A program made the translations under genes and the position numbers. Shown here piece by piece: positions 18,053 through 25,336 of a DNA stretch of 64,000 nucleotides. The notes beneath the pieces were generated by a model that searched no databases, was not told where the DNA came from, and saw only the letters and a program-made list of their open reading frames with translations. Position 1 is the stretch's first letter. Each line of letters begins with the position of its first letter. Source of the stretch: G963556115 sp963667375 (GTDB lineage Bacteria; Planctomycetota; SZUA-567); contig OY763323.1 in the NCBI GenBank assembly GCA_963667375.1, positions 310,001 through 374,000 on the forward strand, given 5' to 3'.

Positions 18053-18748
18053 CTATAAAAACACTCTGTCCAGCAACAGCTCCAGATACTCTGCGGTACG
18101 CTGCAGCTGCGCTAATTCGGATAATATCCGGTCCCGGCTCTGAACATATCCCTCTACAGACTCGAGTCCTGCTGAAAAATGCTCAAGATTATAACGCACC
18201 AGCCGGGGATCATAATCCAGATGAAACTGGATCCCTAAAATTCTCGAACCACGTGCAAACGCCTGTACACTGCAGAATTCTGAGACCGCCAGCAGTTCAA
18301 CCTCCGGCGGCAGCACACACCTGTCACTATGCCACTGAAAAGCTCTGAATACCTCCGGCAGTTCACCGAGCAGCGAAGAATCTGCATTACGCTTCACGCG
18401 GCTGATATCTGTAAATCCGATCTCCCGCGCCGCCCCGGACTCAACCCTGCCCCCGAGAGCCGCGCAGAGCAGCTGAGCGCCGAGACAGATCCCTAGTATC
18501 GGCAGGTTAGATGCAACGGCCTTCGTCAGCCAGTTCTTCTCAAGCCGCAGCCAGGGGTATAGAGCTTCATCATAGATCCCCATCGCCCCGCCGAGAACAA
18601 CGATACCTCTGACTAAATGCAGTTCCGGCAGTTCTGCCCCCTCATACAGCCGCACCCGGCAGAGTTCCACTCCCCGTTTCTCAGCCCAAGAGGCCGCCAG
18701 AGCGCCATTCTCAATGGCATTATGCATGATCATATACAGCTTGGTCAT
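18053..18748 (-). CDS. Class I glutamine amidotransferase-like protein
   Basis: A 231-residue protein like the stand-alone type 1 amidotransferases often annotated as GMP synthase-like. The nucleophile elbow is ILGICLGAQLL with its Cys near residue 90, and the catalytic His is in GIQFHLDYD near 180. In the usual triad the residue two after His is Glu (QFHPE); here it is Asp, which is unusual. A role in amidation or glutamine hydrolysis is likely but the partner is unknown. It is the first gene of a probable operon with cobT. The start is the ATG at 18748; a GTG three codons upstream is possible. Confidence 0.75.
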   Translation of the reverse strand: MTKLYMIMHNAIENGALAASWAEKRGVELCRVRLYEGAELPELHLVRGIVVLGGAMGIYDEALYPWLRLEKNWLTKAVASNLPILGICLGAQLLCAALGGRVESGAAREIGFTDISRVKRNADSSLLGELPEVFRAFQWHSDRCVLPPEVELLAVSEFCSVQAFARGSRILGIQFHLDYDPRLVRYNLEHFSAGLESVEGYVQSRDRILSELAQLQRTAEYLELLLDRVFL

Positions 18749-18776
18749 CAATCTCACAACACTTTTTTAACAGCAA

Positions 18777-18790
18777 TTGACTTAAGTCAA
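18777..18790. promoter_or_regulatory. FNR/Crp-family type palindrome TTGACTTAAGTCAA
   Basis: A perfect 14-bp palindrome with half-sites TTGAC and GTCAA separated by four bases, the layout bound by FNR, DNR and HcpR regulators. It lies between the divergent amidotransferase-cobT operon (29 bases from that ATG) and hcp (206 bases from that ATG). Regulation of hcp by such a factor is known from other bacteria; here it is inferred. Confidence 0.5.
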
Positions 18791-18927
18791 GGTAATGTCC
18801 CACCCCAGATGGTATTATCTGATTATAAGCTTGAAACTGATTCTTGGCAACCAGCAAATCAGCAACAGCCGATGAAATATTAACTAGCTACAGATATTTT
18901 TTTAGGTACAATTTTTTTTTATTAAAT

Positions 18928-18961
18928 TATAATGATAGTACATGCACCATCTTATATGTAC
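18928..18961 (+). promoter_or_regulatory. Probable -10 element and inverted repeat upstream of hcp
   Basis: TATAAT at 18928-18933 without a good -35, which suits an activator-dependent promoter. It is followed by GTACAT (18938-18943) and ATGTAC (18956-18961), an inverted repeat spanning the likely transcription start. Confidence 0.35.
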
Positions 18962-18996
18962 CTTGTCCTTATTATTTTCACCCGAAAGGAGCTACT

Positions 18997-20604
18997 ATGT
19001 TTTGTTATCAATGTGAACAGACAGTAAATTGCCAGGGATGTCAGGGAAAGCAGGGAGTGTGTGGCAAGCCTGCCGATGTCGCAGACCTTCAGGATGTGCT
19101 CAATGAACTCGCAAAGGGAATAGCCTGGCTGCAGGTCAAGGCAGACAACAGCGATTTAACAGTCAGCAATTATCTCGTCGACGCATTATTCACCACCGTA
19201 ACCAATGTTAATTTCGATGAATCCCGCATTCAGGAACTGCTTCTGGCCGGAGCCGGAATCAGAAAAGGTCTGAGTGCCGATACTGCTGATGCTATTGCCG
19301 GGGTTAAACTTGAGATTTCAGACAACATAGCTGAAAATATAGATACCGCCAAGAGCGTCTCCATAACCCGCAGACAGGAAAAATTCGGCCCGACAGTCTC
19401 AGGACTGCAGGAGGTTATCTTCTACGGCCTCAAAGGTGCCGCCGCCTACCTGCACCATGCCCGCGTTCTCGGAGTCGAGGATAAGGCGGTTTACCGTAAA
19501 TTTGCCGAAATTCTTGCTTTCCTGGCAGCGGAACCCGCTACGGTTGCTGATCTGCTTGCCAACGCTCTGGCAACCGGTGAACTGAATTATAAAGCTATGG
19601 AAATGCTCGACAAAGCCAACACCGCCGCCTATGGTGATCCCGAACCAACAGAGGTCAGCGTTACCCCTAAAGCCGGGAAATGCATACTTGTCTCCGGTCA
19701 CGATCTTAAAGATCTCAAAGATCTGCTTGAACAGACCGCCGGCAAGGATATTAATATTTATACCCACGGCGAAATGCTGCCGGCTCTGGCTTATCCCGAG
19801 CTCAAGAAGTATCCGCACCTTGCCGGCAACTACGGTGGAGCCTGGCAGGATCAGCAGAAGGAATTTGCCGCCTTCCCCGGAGCCATTCTGATGACTACCA
19901 ACTGCATCCAGAAGCCGACCCCTGAATACCTCAAACGCATCTTCACCACCGGTCTGGTAGCGTTCCCTGATGTCAAACATATCGGTAAAGATAAAGACTT
20001 CACCCCGGTTATCGAGGCGGCTCTGGCCGCGGAAGGCTTCACACTTGATGCTCCGGAAAAGAAGATTCTTATCGGCTTCGGTCATAACGCCCTCGAAGCA
20101 GCAGCTCCGGCGGTAGTTGAAGCGGTAAAGAGCGGCGCGGTAAAGCACTTCTTCCTTATCGGCGGCTGTGACGGTGCCAAGAGCGGCCGGAACTACTATA
20201 CCGAACTGGCGGAGAAGGTACCGGGAGACTGCGTTATCCTCACCCTCGCCTGCGGTAAATACCGTTTCAATAAACTGGAATTCGGTAAAGTTGCGGGTCT
20301 GCCAAGACTGCTCGACATCGGACAGTGCAATGACGCCTATTCCGCAGTGCAATGCGCACTGATGCTGGCAAATGCCTTTGAATGCGGGGTAAATGATCTG
20401 CCGCTCTCCATTATCCTCAGCTGGTACGAGCAGAAAGCGGTAGCAGTACTGCTCAGCCTGCTCTACCTCGGTGTCAAGAATATCAAACTCGGCCCGACGC
20501 TGCCGGCATTCATCAGCCCTGAAGCGCTGCAGGTTCTTGTCGACACCTTCAATATCGGTCCGACAACAGACGCCCAGACCGATATCGCAGCTGCTATCGC
20601 CTGA
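18997..20604 (+). CDS. hcp: Hydroxylamine reductase (hybrid-cluster protein)
   Basis: A 535-residue hybrid-cluster protein. The N-terminal cysteines, C-x2-C-x8-C-x6-C in MFCYQCEQT to QGVCGK, match the [4Fe-4S] class rather than the E. coli [2Fe-2S] class. Hybrid-cluster ligand regions are THGEMLP, TTNCIQKP, GGCDGA, LACGKYRFN and LLDIGQCNDAYSA. The protein reduces hydroxylamine or nitric oxide in anaerobic nitrosative-stress defence. I start at the ATG at 18997, where GAAAGGAG lies upstream and the conserved N-terminus begins; the reading frame is open further upstream but that part is not Hcp-like. No hcr gene is adjacent. Confidence 0.96.
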   Translation: MFCYQCEQTVNCQGCQGKQGVCGKPADVADLQDVLNELAKGIAWLQVKADNSDLTVSNYLVDALFTTVTNVNFDESRIQELLLAGAGIRKGLSADTADAIAGVKLEISDNIAENIDTAKSVSITRRQEKFGPTVSGLQEVIFYGLKGAAAYLHHARVLGVEDKAVYRKFAEILAFLAAEPATVADLLANALATGELNYKAMEMLDKANTAAYGDPEPTEVSVTPKAGKCILVSGHDLKDLKDLLEQTAGKDINIYTHGEMLPALAYPELKKYPHLAGNYGGAWQDQQKEFAAFPGAILMTTNCIQKPTPEYLKRIFTTGLVAFPDVKHIGKDKDFTPVIEAALAAEGFTLDAPEKKILIGFGHNALEAAAPAVVEAVKSGAVKHFFLIGGCDGAKSGRNYYTELAEKVPGDCVILTLACGKYRFNKLEFGKVAGLPRLLDIGQCNDAYSAVQCALMLANAFECGVNDLPLSIILSWYEQKAVAVLLSLLYLGVKNIKLGPTLPAFISPEALQVLVDTFNIGPTTDAQTDIAAAIA

Positions 20605-20635
20605 AATCGCAGAGTATAATTTTATAAATTCGCAC

Positions 20636-20673
20636 CTGCCCGCAGCGGAGTCATCTCCGCTGCGGGCAGTTTT
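20636..20673 (+). terminator. Intrinsic terminator of hcp
   Basis: A perfect 15-bp GC-rich stem, CTGCCCGCAGCGGAG / CTCCGCTGCGGGCAG, with loop TCAT and a short U-run, 31 bases after the hcp stop. Confidence 0.88.
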
Positions 20674-20821
20674 ATACACCTGGCTGCGAAGAGCCATTGA
20701 TTACCGATAAAATTCATGTATTATATTTTTATACTGTTTTTCGGTGCTTGAAGCTTTTGCTAAAGACAGTTCTGAAAATATTAATCACTTAGAATAAAAA
20801 AACACCGCAGAGAGGAGCCGG

Positions 20822-21067
20822 ATGGATACCAAAGCTGAATTTGCCCGCAGAAAGAGAGCCATAAGTATTATTCTGTTTATTATCGCCTGCCTGATGCTCT
20901 CACTGTTTTTTATCCGCAATACTATCTGGGACATTGCAGTAGTCGCAATAGCGGCAATACTGGTTTTGATCTGCCGGCGTCTCAACCGCTGCCCGCAGTG
21001 CCAGGCAAAAATTCATAATGATGAAGCCAGTACCTGCGAGAGCTGCGGCTGCCAGCTCAAAGACTGA
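20822..21067 (+). CDS. Small membrane protein with C-terminal zinc ribbon
   Basis: An 81-residue protein. A basic N-terminus is followed by two hydrophobic helices (about 13-30 and 36-52), then a cytoplasmic tail with CPQCQAKIHNDEASTCESCGC, two CxxC pairs that would bind zinc. AGAGGAG lies just before the ATG, which supports that it is a real gene. The tail resembles the zinc-ribbon tails common on small bacterial membrane proteins. Function unknown. It is downstream of hcp but separated by a strong terminator. Confidence 0.7.
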   Translation: MDTKAEFARRKRAISIILFIIACLMLSLFFIRNTIWDIAVVAIAAILVLICRRLNRCPQCQAKIHNDEASTCESCGCQLKD

Positions 21068-21129
21068 TTTATTCTTCCAGAACTTGCTGCAACCGGCATT
21101 ACCCCGAATTCACCGGGCAGCACCGAGTT

Positions 21130-22179
21130 TCAGCGCGAAGCCGGTGAATACTCATGGGAAAGCTGCTCAAGCTCCTTCTCGGTTCTATTGACGCTGATTC
21201 CCTCAATTATAGCATTCACGTTACCGCTGTTAACTCCGATAACATTGGCATACATCATCCAGTCCCGCTTACTCAGACCGCTAAAACTGCGCCTGTGCAT
21301 TTTAAAGACATAAGCCCGACTCAATCCCAGCGCTATTTCTGCGGGGATATCAGTATATACCGCAGCCACCGCCTCACCCTGCTTTACCGCCAGCAGCAGC
21401 TCCGCACTACCGCCGATTCCCGCCACCTTAATCTTACCGGTCATATTATGAGCCTTCAGCGCATCTATAACTCCCAGCGCCACACTATCCGTAGCCACCC
21501 AGACACCTGAGAGATCAGGATACCTGCTCAGCAGCAGCTCCATCTGCTCATAGCCGCTCTCGCGACTGCCGTCAGCCTTCACCTGTTCAACAAGTCTGAT
21601 CTCAGGATAATTAGCAAGTACCTTGTATAGCCCATGTATTTTACCGCTATGCTCCAGCATTATACCCGGCCCCATTATCGCCGCTATTTCCCCCTTACCG
21701 TCAATCGAACTCGCCAGTTCCCTGCCGGCATAGATACCCTCAGCCACCAGATCATATGCAATATGACCCACCCAGAATTGATACTCACCAAATTTTGTGC
21801 TGCTGTCTTTTATCAGCCAGGAAACCCAGTAAACCCGGTTTTTCTCCAGAATCGCAGCGATTCTACGGGTATACTCGGTATTACAGCCATTGACTAGAAA
21901 TATAATATTCCCCTGCGTACGCTCGATCAGCCGCTGCATATCCGCCAGCTGCCGCTCATAATCACCGTCACAGATAATGGTTGCCGTTCGTACGCCACTC
22001 ACCGCAGTGAACAGTCTTCCGCCCTCAATGCATTTCTCTGGCCATTTATCCAAAACGGAACCCGCAGCAACCACCGCCAGACAGTCATCCGCAGCCGGTA
22101 ACATACCCTGCTGCAGAAGCATAAATCCAACCAGTAATAGACTCCAGCTCCAGTAGCGCATAAGTATCCGCATCCTCAT
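21130..22179 (-). CDS. Orphan periplasmic sugar-binding protein (PBP1/LacI-type fold)
   Basis: A 349-residue protein with an N-terminal signal segment (WSWSLLLVGFMLLQQGMLPAA). The rest has the two-lobed periplasmic binding fold of the ribose/galactose-binding family: IICDGDYERQLADMQRLIER, IIFLVNGC, AAIMGPGIMLEHSGKIHGLYKVL, SGVWVATDSVALGVIDALK and IKVAGIGGS. No permease or ATPase gene is near, so it may feed a sensor or a distant transporter. The upstream terminator ends only about seven bases before the ATG at 22179, leaving its only GGAGAG inside the terminator stem. The start is therefore uncertain. Confidence 0.75.
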   Translation of the reverse strand: MRMRILMRYWSWSLLLVGFMLLQQGMLPAADDCLAVVAAGSVLDKWPEKCIEGGRLFTAVSGVRTATIICDGDYERQLADMQRLIERTQGNIIFLVNGCNTEYTRRIAAILEKNRVYWVSWLIKDSSTKFGEYQFWVGHIAYDLVAEGIYAGRELASSIDGKGEIAAIMGPGIMLEHSGKIHGLYKVLANYPEIRLVEQVKADGSRESGYEQMELLLSRYPDLSGVWVATDSVALGVIDALKAHNMTGKIKVAGIGGSAELLLAVKQGEAVAAVYTDIPAEIALGLSRAYVFKMHRRSFSGLSKRDWMMYANVIGVNSGNVNAIIEGISVNRTEKELEQLSHEYSPASR

Positions 22180-22186
22180 GACAGAC

Positions 22187-22244
22187 AAAAAAAACTCTCC
22201 GGTAACAATAGGATAGCGTATTATCCAGAATATTACCAGAGAGT
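22187..22244 (-). terminator. Intrinsic terminator of the ROK-cupin-SDR operon
   Basis: On the minus strand a long stem (ACTCTC-x-GGTAA paired across 22194-22244, with inner GGATA/TATCC) is followed by eight U. It lies 31 bases after the SDR stop and runs up to the start of the next gene. Confidence 0.85.
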
Positions 22245-22274
22245 CAGAATAAAAGATTAATTTTTATTTTACGG

Positions 22275-23069
22275 CTAATCTGTAACCTTGAGCCAGCCGC
22301 CATCGACTGAATAATTTGAACCCAGAGTATAACTTGCACACTCTGAAGCCAGGAAGAGATAGGTTGCAGCGACCTCTTCAGGACTGGAGAAACGTTTGAT
22401 AGGAGCATTCTCAAGCGCGATGCGGTCAAGGAACTCATCTGGAGTTATGCCCTCTTTCTGACAGAGAATACCCGCGGTTTTACGCCAGTCAGGAGTCAGA
22501 ACCAGCCCTGGGCTGACGGTATTTACCCGGATATTATCACCCACTACCTCATTTGAGAGGCACTTGCCGAGCATTAGCAGAGCAGCCTTGGTCACATTAT
22601 AAATCGGTTCATATCCCAGTGGCTGCTTGGCACAGATACTGGCGGTATTGATTATCGCACCACCACCGCGTTTACGCATATAAGGGATAAAAGCTCTGGC
22701 GGTACGGATGGCCGCCATCACATGCAGATCCCATACCTGATACCATTTTTCATCAGGAGCATCCATGATGGTCTCTTCAGTACCGACACCGGCATTATTG
22801 ATAAGTATATCCACACCGCCGAATTCCTTCTCGACAATGTCACGGGCAGCAGTGATCTGCTCTGGAACGGTAACATCAACAGACAGACCCAGAGTCTTTA
22901 CACCAAATTCAGTAGCGATCTTTGCTGCTTCCTCTTCCACACGCTCCTTGTTACGCGCACACATGATAACCTCAGACCCTTCACCTGCAAAAGCTCTGGC
23001 CAGACCCAGACCGATACCGACACTACCTCCGGTGATAAAAACCTGCTTACCCTTCAACTTCAAATCCAT
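22275..23069 (-). CDS. Short-chain dehydrogenase/reductase
   Basis: A 264-residue classical SDR. NAD(P)-binding ITGGSVGIGLGLARAFA at residues 11-27, NNAG near 90, catalytic Ser in NTASICA near 142 and YNVTK near 155-159, then VSPGLVLTP, and the C-terminal GSNYSVDGGW. This is the pattern of gluconate 5-dehydrogenase or 3-oxoacyl reductase-like enzymes; the substrate cannot be read from sequence. I chose the ATG at 23069, with GGAGG eight bases upstream. It is the last gene of an operon with an AllA-like cupin and a ROK regulator, which suggests sugar or sugar-acid metabolism. Confidence 0.88.
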   Translation of the reverse strand: MDLKLKGKQVFITGGSVGIGLGLARAFAGEGSEVIMCARNKERVEEEAAKIATEFGVKTLGLSVDVTVPEQITAARDIVEKEFGGVDILINNAGVGTEETIMDAPDEKWYQVWDLHVMAAIRTARAFIPYMRKRGGGAIINTASICAKQPLGYEPIYNVTKAALLMLGKCLSNEVVGDNIRVNTVSPGLVLTPDWRKTAGILCQKEGITPDEFLDRIALENAPIKRFSSPEEVAATYLFLASECASYTLGSNYSVDGGWLKVTD

Positions 23070-23132
23070 AGCACTTCCCTCCAAATTTCAGAATTAATAA
23101 AAAACACAGAACTGCAGCAAACCCACCTAATC

Positions 23133-23618
23133 TCAGTGCTTTATTTCTACCACCTCCGGCAGATCAGCAAAGACTAGATCTTCATCACCGGTTTTATCTT
23201 TGAATATTACCAGAACTCTGGCCATCTTTTCAGTCAGTGGGAAAAGTATCCAGTGCCAGCATCCGGGATCCATCATCAGCACGGTACCCTGCTTGACCTT
23301 GAACGCCTTGACCTTATCCATTTCCGGAGCGGGAGTATGTCTGGGAGCAACGCAAAGGACATAATCCTGCTGTACCGCTACGAGGATCTCGACCGTTCCC
23401 ACATGATGCTCCATCTTCTCAACAACCATTTCACGCGGACGGCAGAGCAGCATACCCGAGCAGCCAGCACCACCGATAGCAAAGCCCTCAGAGGTTCCGG
23501 TCCAGGTAAAATCATCACCTGCAGCCAGAGGATTAAAATCCGCAATATCATCCAGGGTCAGAATTTTTCCATAAGGAGCAAATTCTGCCGCCGATAATTC
23601 AACACTTTCTATTTTCAT
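23133..23618 (-). CDS. Ureidoglycolate lyase (AllA)-like cupin protein
   Basis: A 161-residue single-domain cupin with the family layout of AllA: an N-terminal EFAPYGKIL, a central segment MEHHVGTVEILVAVQQDYVL that replaces the HPLGSQAF-type motif, then VLCVAP and near the C-terminus GCWHWILFPL. AllA releases glyoxylate from ureidoglycolate, but many members of this family act in other pathways. No allantoin genes are nearby, while an SDR and a ROK regulator are, so a sugar-acid related role is more likely. GGGAG lies five bases before the chosen ATG at 23618. Confidence 0.65.
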   Translation of the reverse strand: MKIESVELSAAEFAPYGKILTLDDIADFNPLAAGDDFTWTGTSEGFAIGGAGCSGMLLCRPREMVVEKMEHHVGTVEILVAVQQDYVLCVAPRHTPAPEMDKVKAFKVKQGTVLMMDPGCWHWILFPLTEKMARVLVIFKDKTGDEDLVFADLPEVVEIKH

Positions 23619-23664
23619 AACAACTCCCAAAAACTATCAGTACAACAACACACAAATAAACATA

Positions 23665-24888
23665 CTAACTGTACAACTTATCCTGCTCAAAGAATTTCGA
23701 TAACAGATAAAGCCCCGCTCCGCGGACACCGCGATCAATCCCGAACTTGGAAAAACATATTCTGGTATCACGTTTCATAGTAAGCAGCGTCATATTATCA
23801 ACCTTCTCCTTGACTTCACCCAGAAATCTCGCACCAGCATCATTGTAAATTCCCTGAATTATTATCATCTCAGGGTCATTAACCATGATCAGATTATTTA
23901 TACCCCGGGCAAAATAAGTGGTTATTTTATCCATAACCTCTATTGCCAGCCGATCTCCGGCATTCTGGGCATCAAAGAGATCCTGCGGATGCAGCTGCTT
24001 AAAATTATGCAACGCAGAATCCGGATATTTTTCACGCCCCTTTTCAATCAGACGCAAAACATTACGCCATGAGACTTCCGCCTCGAAACAGCCGTTACCG
24101 CCACAGATGCAGTTACAGCCGTCAGAGGTATTGACCACCATATGACCGATCTCACCGGCAATATACTGCGTACCATGGCTCAGCCTGCCGCCGGTAATCA
24201 GACCACTGCCGACCCCCTCCTCCAACGCGTCGACAGTCGCAAAATCTTTTACACCTACCGCCGCTCCCTCCAGCATCTCGATAAATGCCTGATAGCGGTT
24301 GACGTTATCGGTATACAGCGGGATCTCCCGGCCTATACGTTTCTCCAGTTCACTGCGAAACGGAAGATTACTCTGCCAATAGGTAAAATGCGGAGAATAC
24401 TTCAAAACCCCGGTAGCACAATCAACAATTCCCGGCAGCGCCAGAACTATTGCATTGATCTGCCCGTGTCCCCGATCCTCTCTGAATCTTGTTGTATACT
24501 GTACCAGCAGTTCAAGCACTTCATCAAAACTTACCCGGTGCTTCAGATGCACAAATTCAGATTCAACGATCTCTCCCCGGAAATTCAGCAAAGCCCCGTT
24601 TATAAAATCAGGCCCGACATGCAGCGATATTACCAGTGAATAACCCTCATCAAAACGATACAGCAACGGCCGTTTACCGCCCTCTTCCGTAGAAGTCCCT
24701 TTTCCCACCTCCTTGACCAGCCCCAGAGCGCTGTAATGGTCAAGAACCTTTTTAATAGTAGGTTTGCTGAGCTCGGTAATCTTCGCCAAATTGGCAATTG
24801 AGATCTCTTGAACCGTACGTAAAGTATTGAGAATTAAAAACCGGTTATTCTGTTTGAGCGACCTAGTGTTGTCATCCGTAATCATCAT
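23665..24888 (-). CDS. ROK-family transcriptional regulator (NagC/XylR type)
   Basis: A 407-residue protein. Residues about 8-75 are a winged helix-turn-helix (ISIANLAKITELSKPTIKKVLDHYSALGLV). The remainder is a ROK fold with EEGVGSGLITGGRLSHG, GEIGHMVV and the zinc-binding CNCICGGNGCFEAEVSW. The ATP-binding DxGGT motif of ROK kinases is absent (LVISLHVGPDFINGALL), so it is a regulator rather than a sugar kinase. It heads an operon with the AllA-like cupin and SDR and probably controls it. Its ATG at 24888 has no strong ribosome binding site. Confidence 0.87.
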   Translation of the reverse strand: MMITDDNTRSLKQNNRFLILNTLRTVQEISIANLAKITELSKPTIKKVLDHYSALGLVKEVGKGTSTEEGGKRPLLYRFDEGYSLVISLHVGPDFINGALLNFRGEIVESEFVHLKHRVSFDEVLELLVQYTTRFREDRGHGQINAIVLALPGIVDCATGVLKYSPHFTYWQSNLPFRSELEKRIGREIPLYTDNVNRYQAFIEMLEGAAVGVKDFATVDALEEGVGSGLITGGRLSHGTQYIAGEIGHMVVNTSDGCNCICGGNGCFEAEVSWRNVLRLIEKGREKYPDSALHNFKQLHPQDLFDAQNAGDRLAIEVMDKITTYFARGINNLIMVNDPEMIIIQGIYNDAGARFLGEVKEKVDNMTLLTMKRDTRICFSKFGIDRGVRGAGLYLLSKFFEQDKLYS

Positions 24889-25336
24889 AATATTAATTTA
24901 CCTCAGAAAAAATCTTAGTCAAGTTATTAAATTGGTTTTAATAACTATTTTATTAATTAACCCGAAAAAATTACACCCACAATATAATTCAACTACCACT
25001 ATACCCTAAAAAAACCGCAATAAACGCTAAAAACAAACACAAAATGTTAATCAATAATAAATTATACAAATTAGCCACATAATTACAATGCTGTAACAAT
25101 CAGTGCAACTCTACAAATTATTATCTTTTTTTTTATAAAATTAAACGGCATCACATTTAACCTGTAATATTTCAAACAATTCCAAGATAAATATCTTCGT
25201 ATCAACCGGCAGTTATTATTTTTACACCGCTAAACCACAGCAGACCATTGCCAACAGCAACAGCCCCAAACCAGAACAAGCTGATACTCGGGTAAAATAT
25301 GCTAAAACACCAGATGTTGACTGAAAATATTGCTTG
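24889..25336. other. AT-rich intergenic region upstream of the ROK gene
   Basis: About 450 bases with very high A+T, including runs of T near 25130. It must contain the ROK operon promoter and the end of the chemoreceptor transcript. I find no clear terminator or gene. Confidence 0.4.

Noticed and set aside
18844..18996. Upstream extension of the hcp frame
   Set aside because: The extra 51 residues are not Hcp-like; the conserved MFCYQCEQT start and a GAAAGGAG site at 18997 fit the family.
19399..20697. 432-codon open frame on the minus strand
   Set aside because: It lies opposite hcp, which has clear conserved motifs. It is a GC-driven shadow frame with no ribosome site or recognisable protein.
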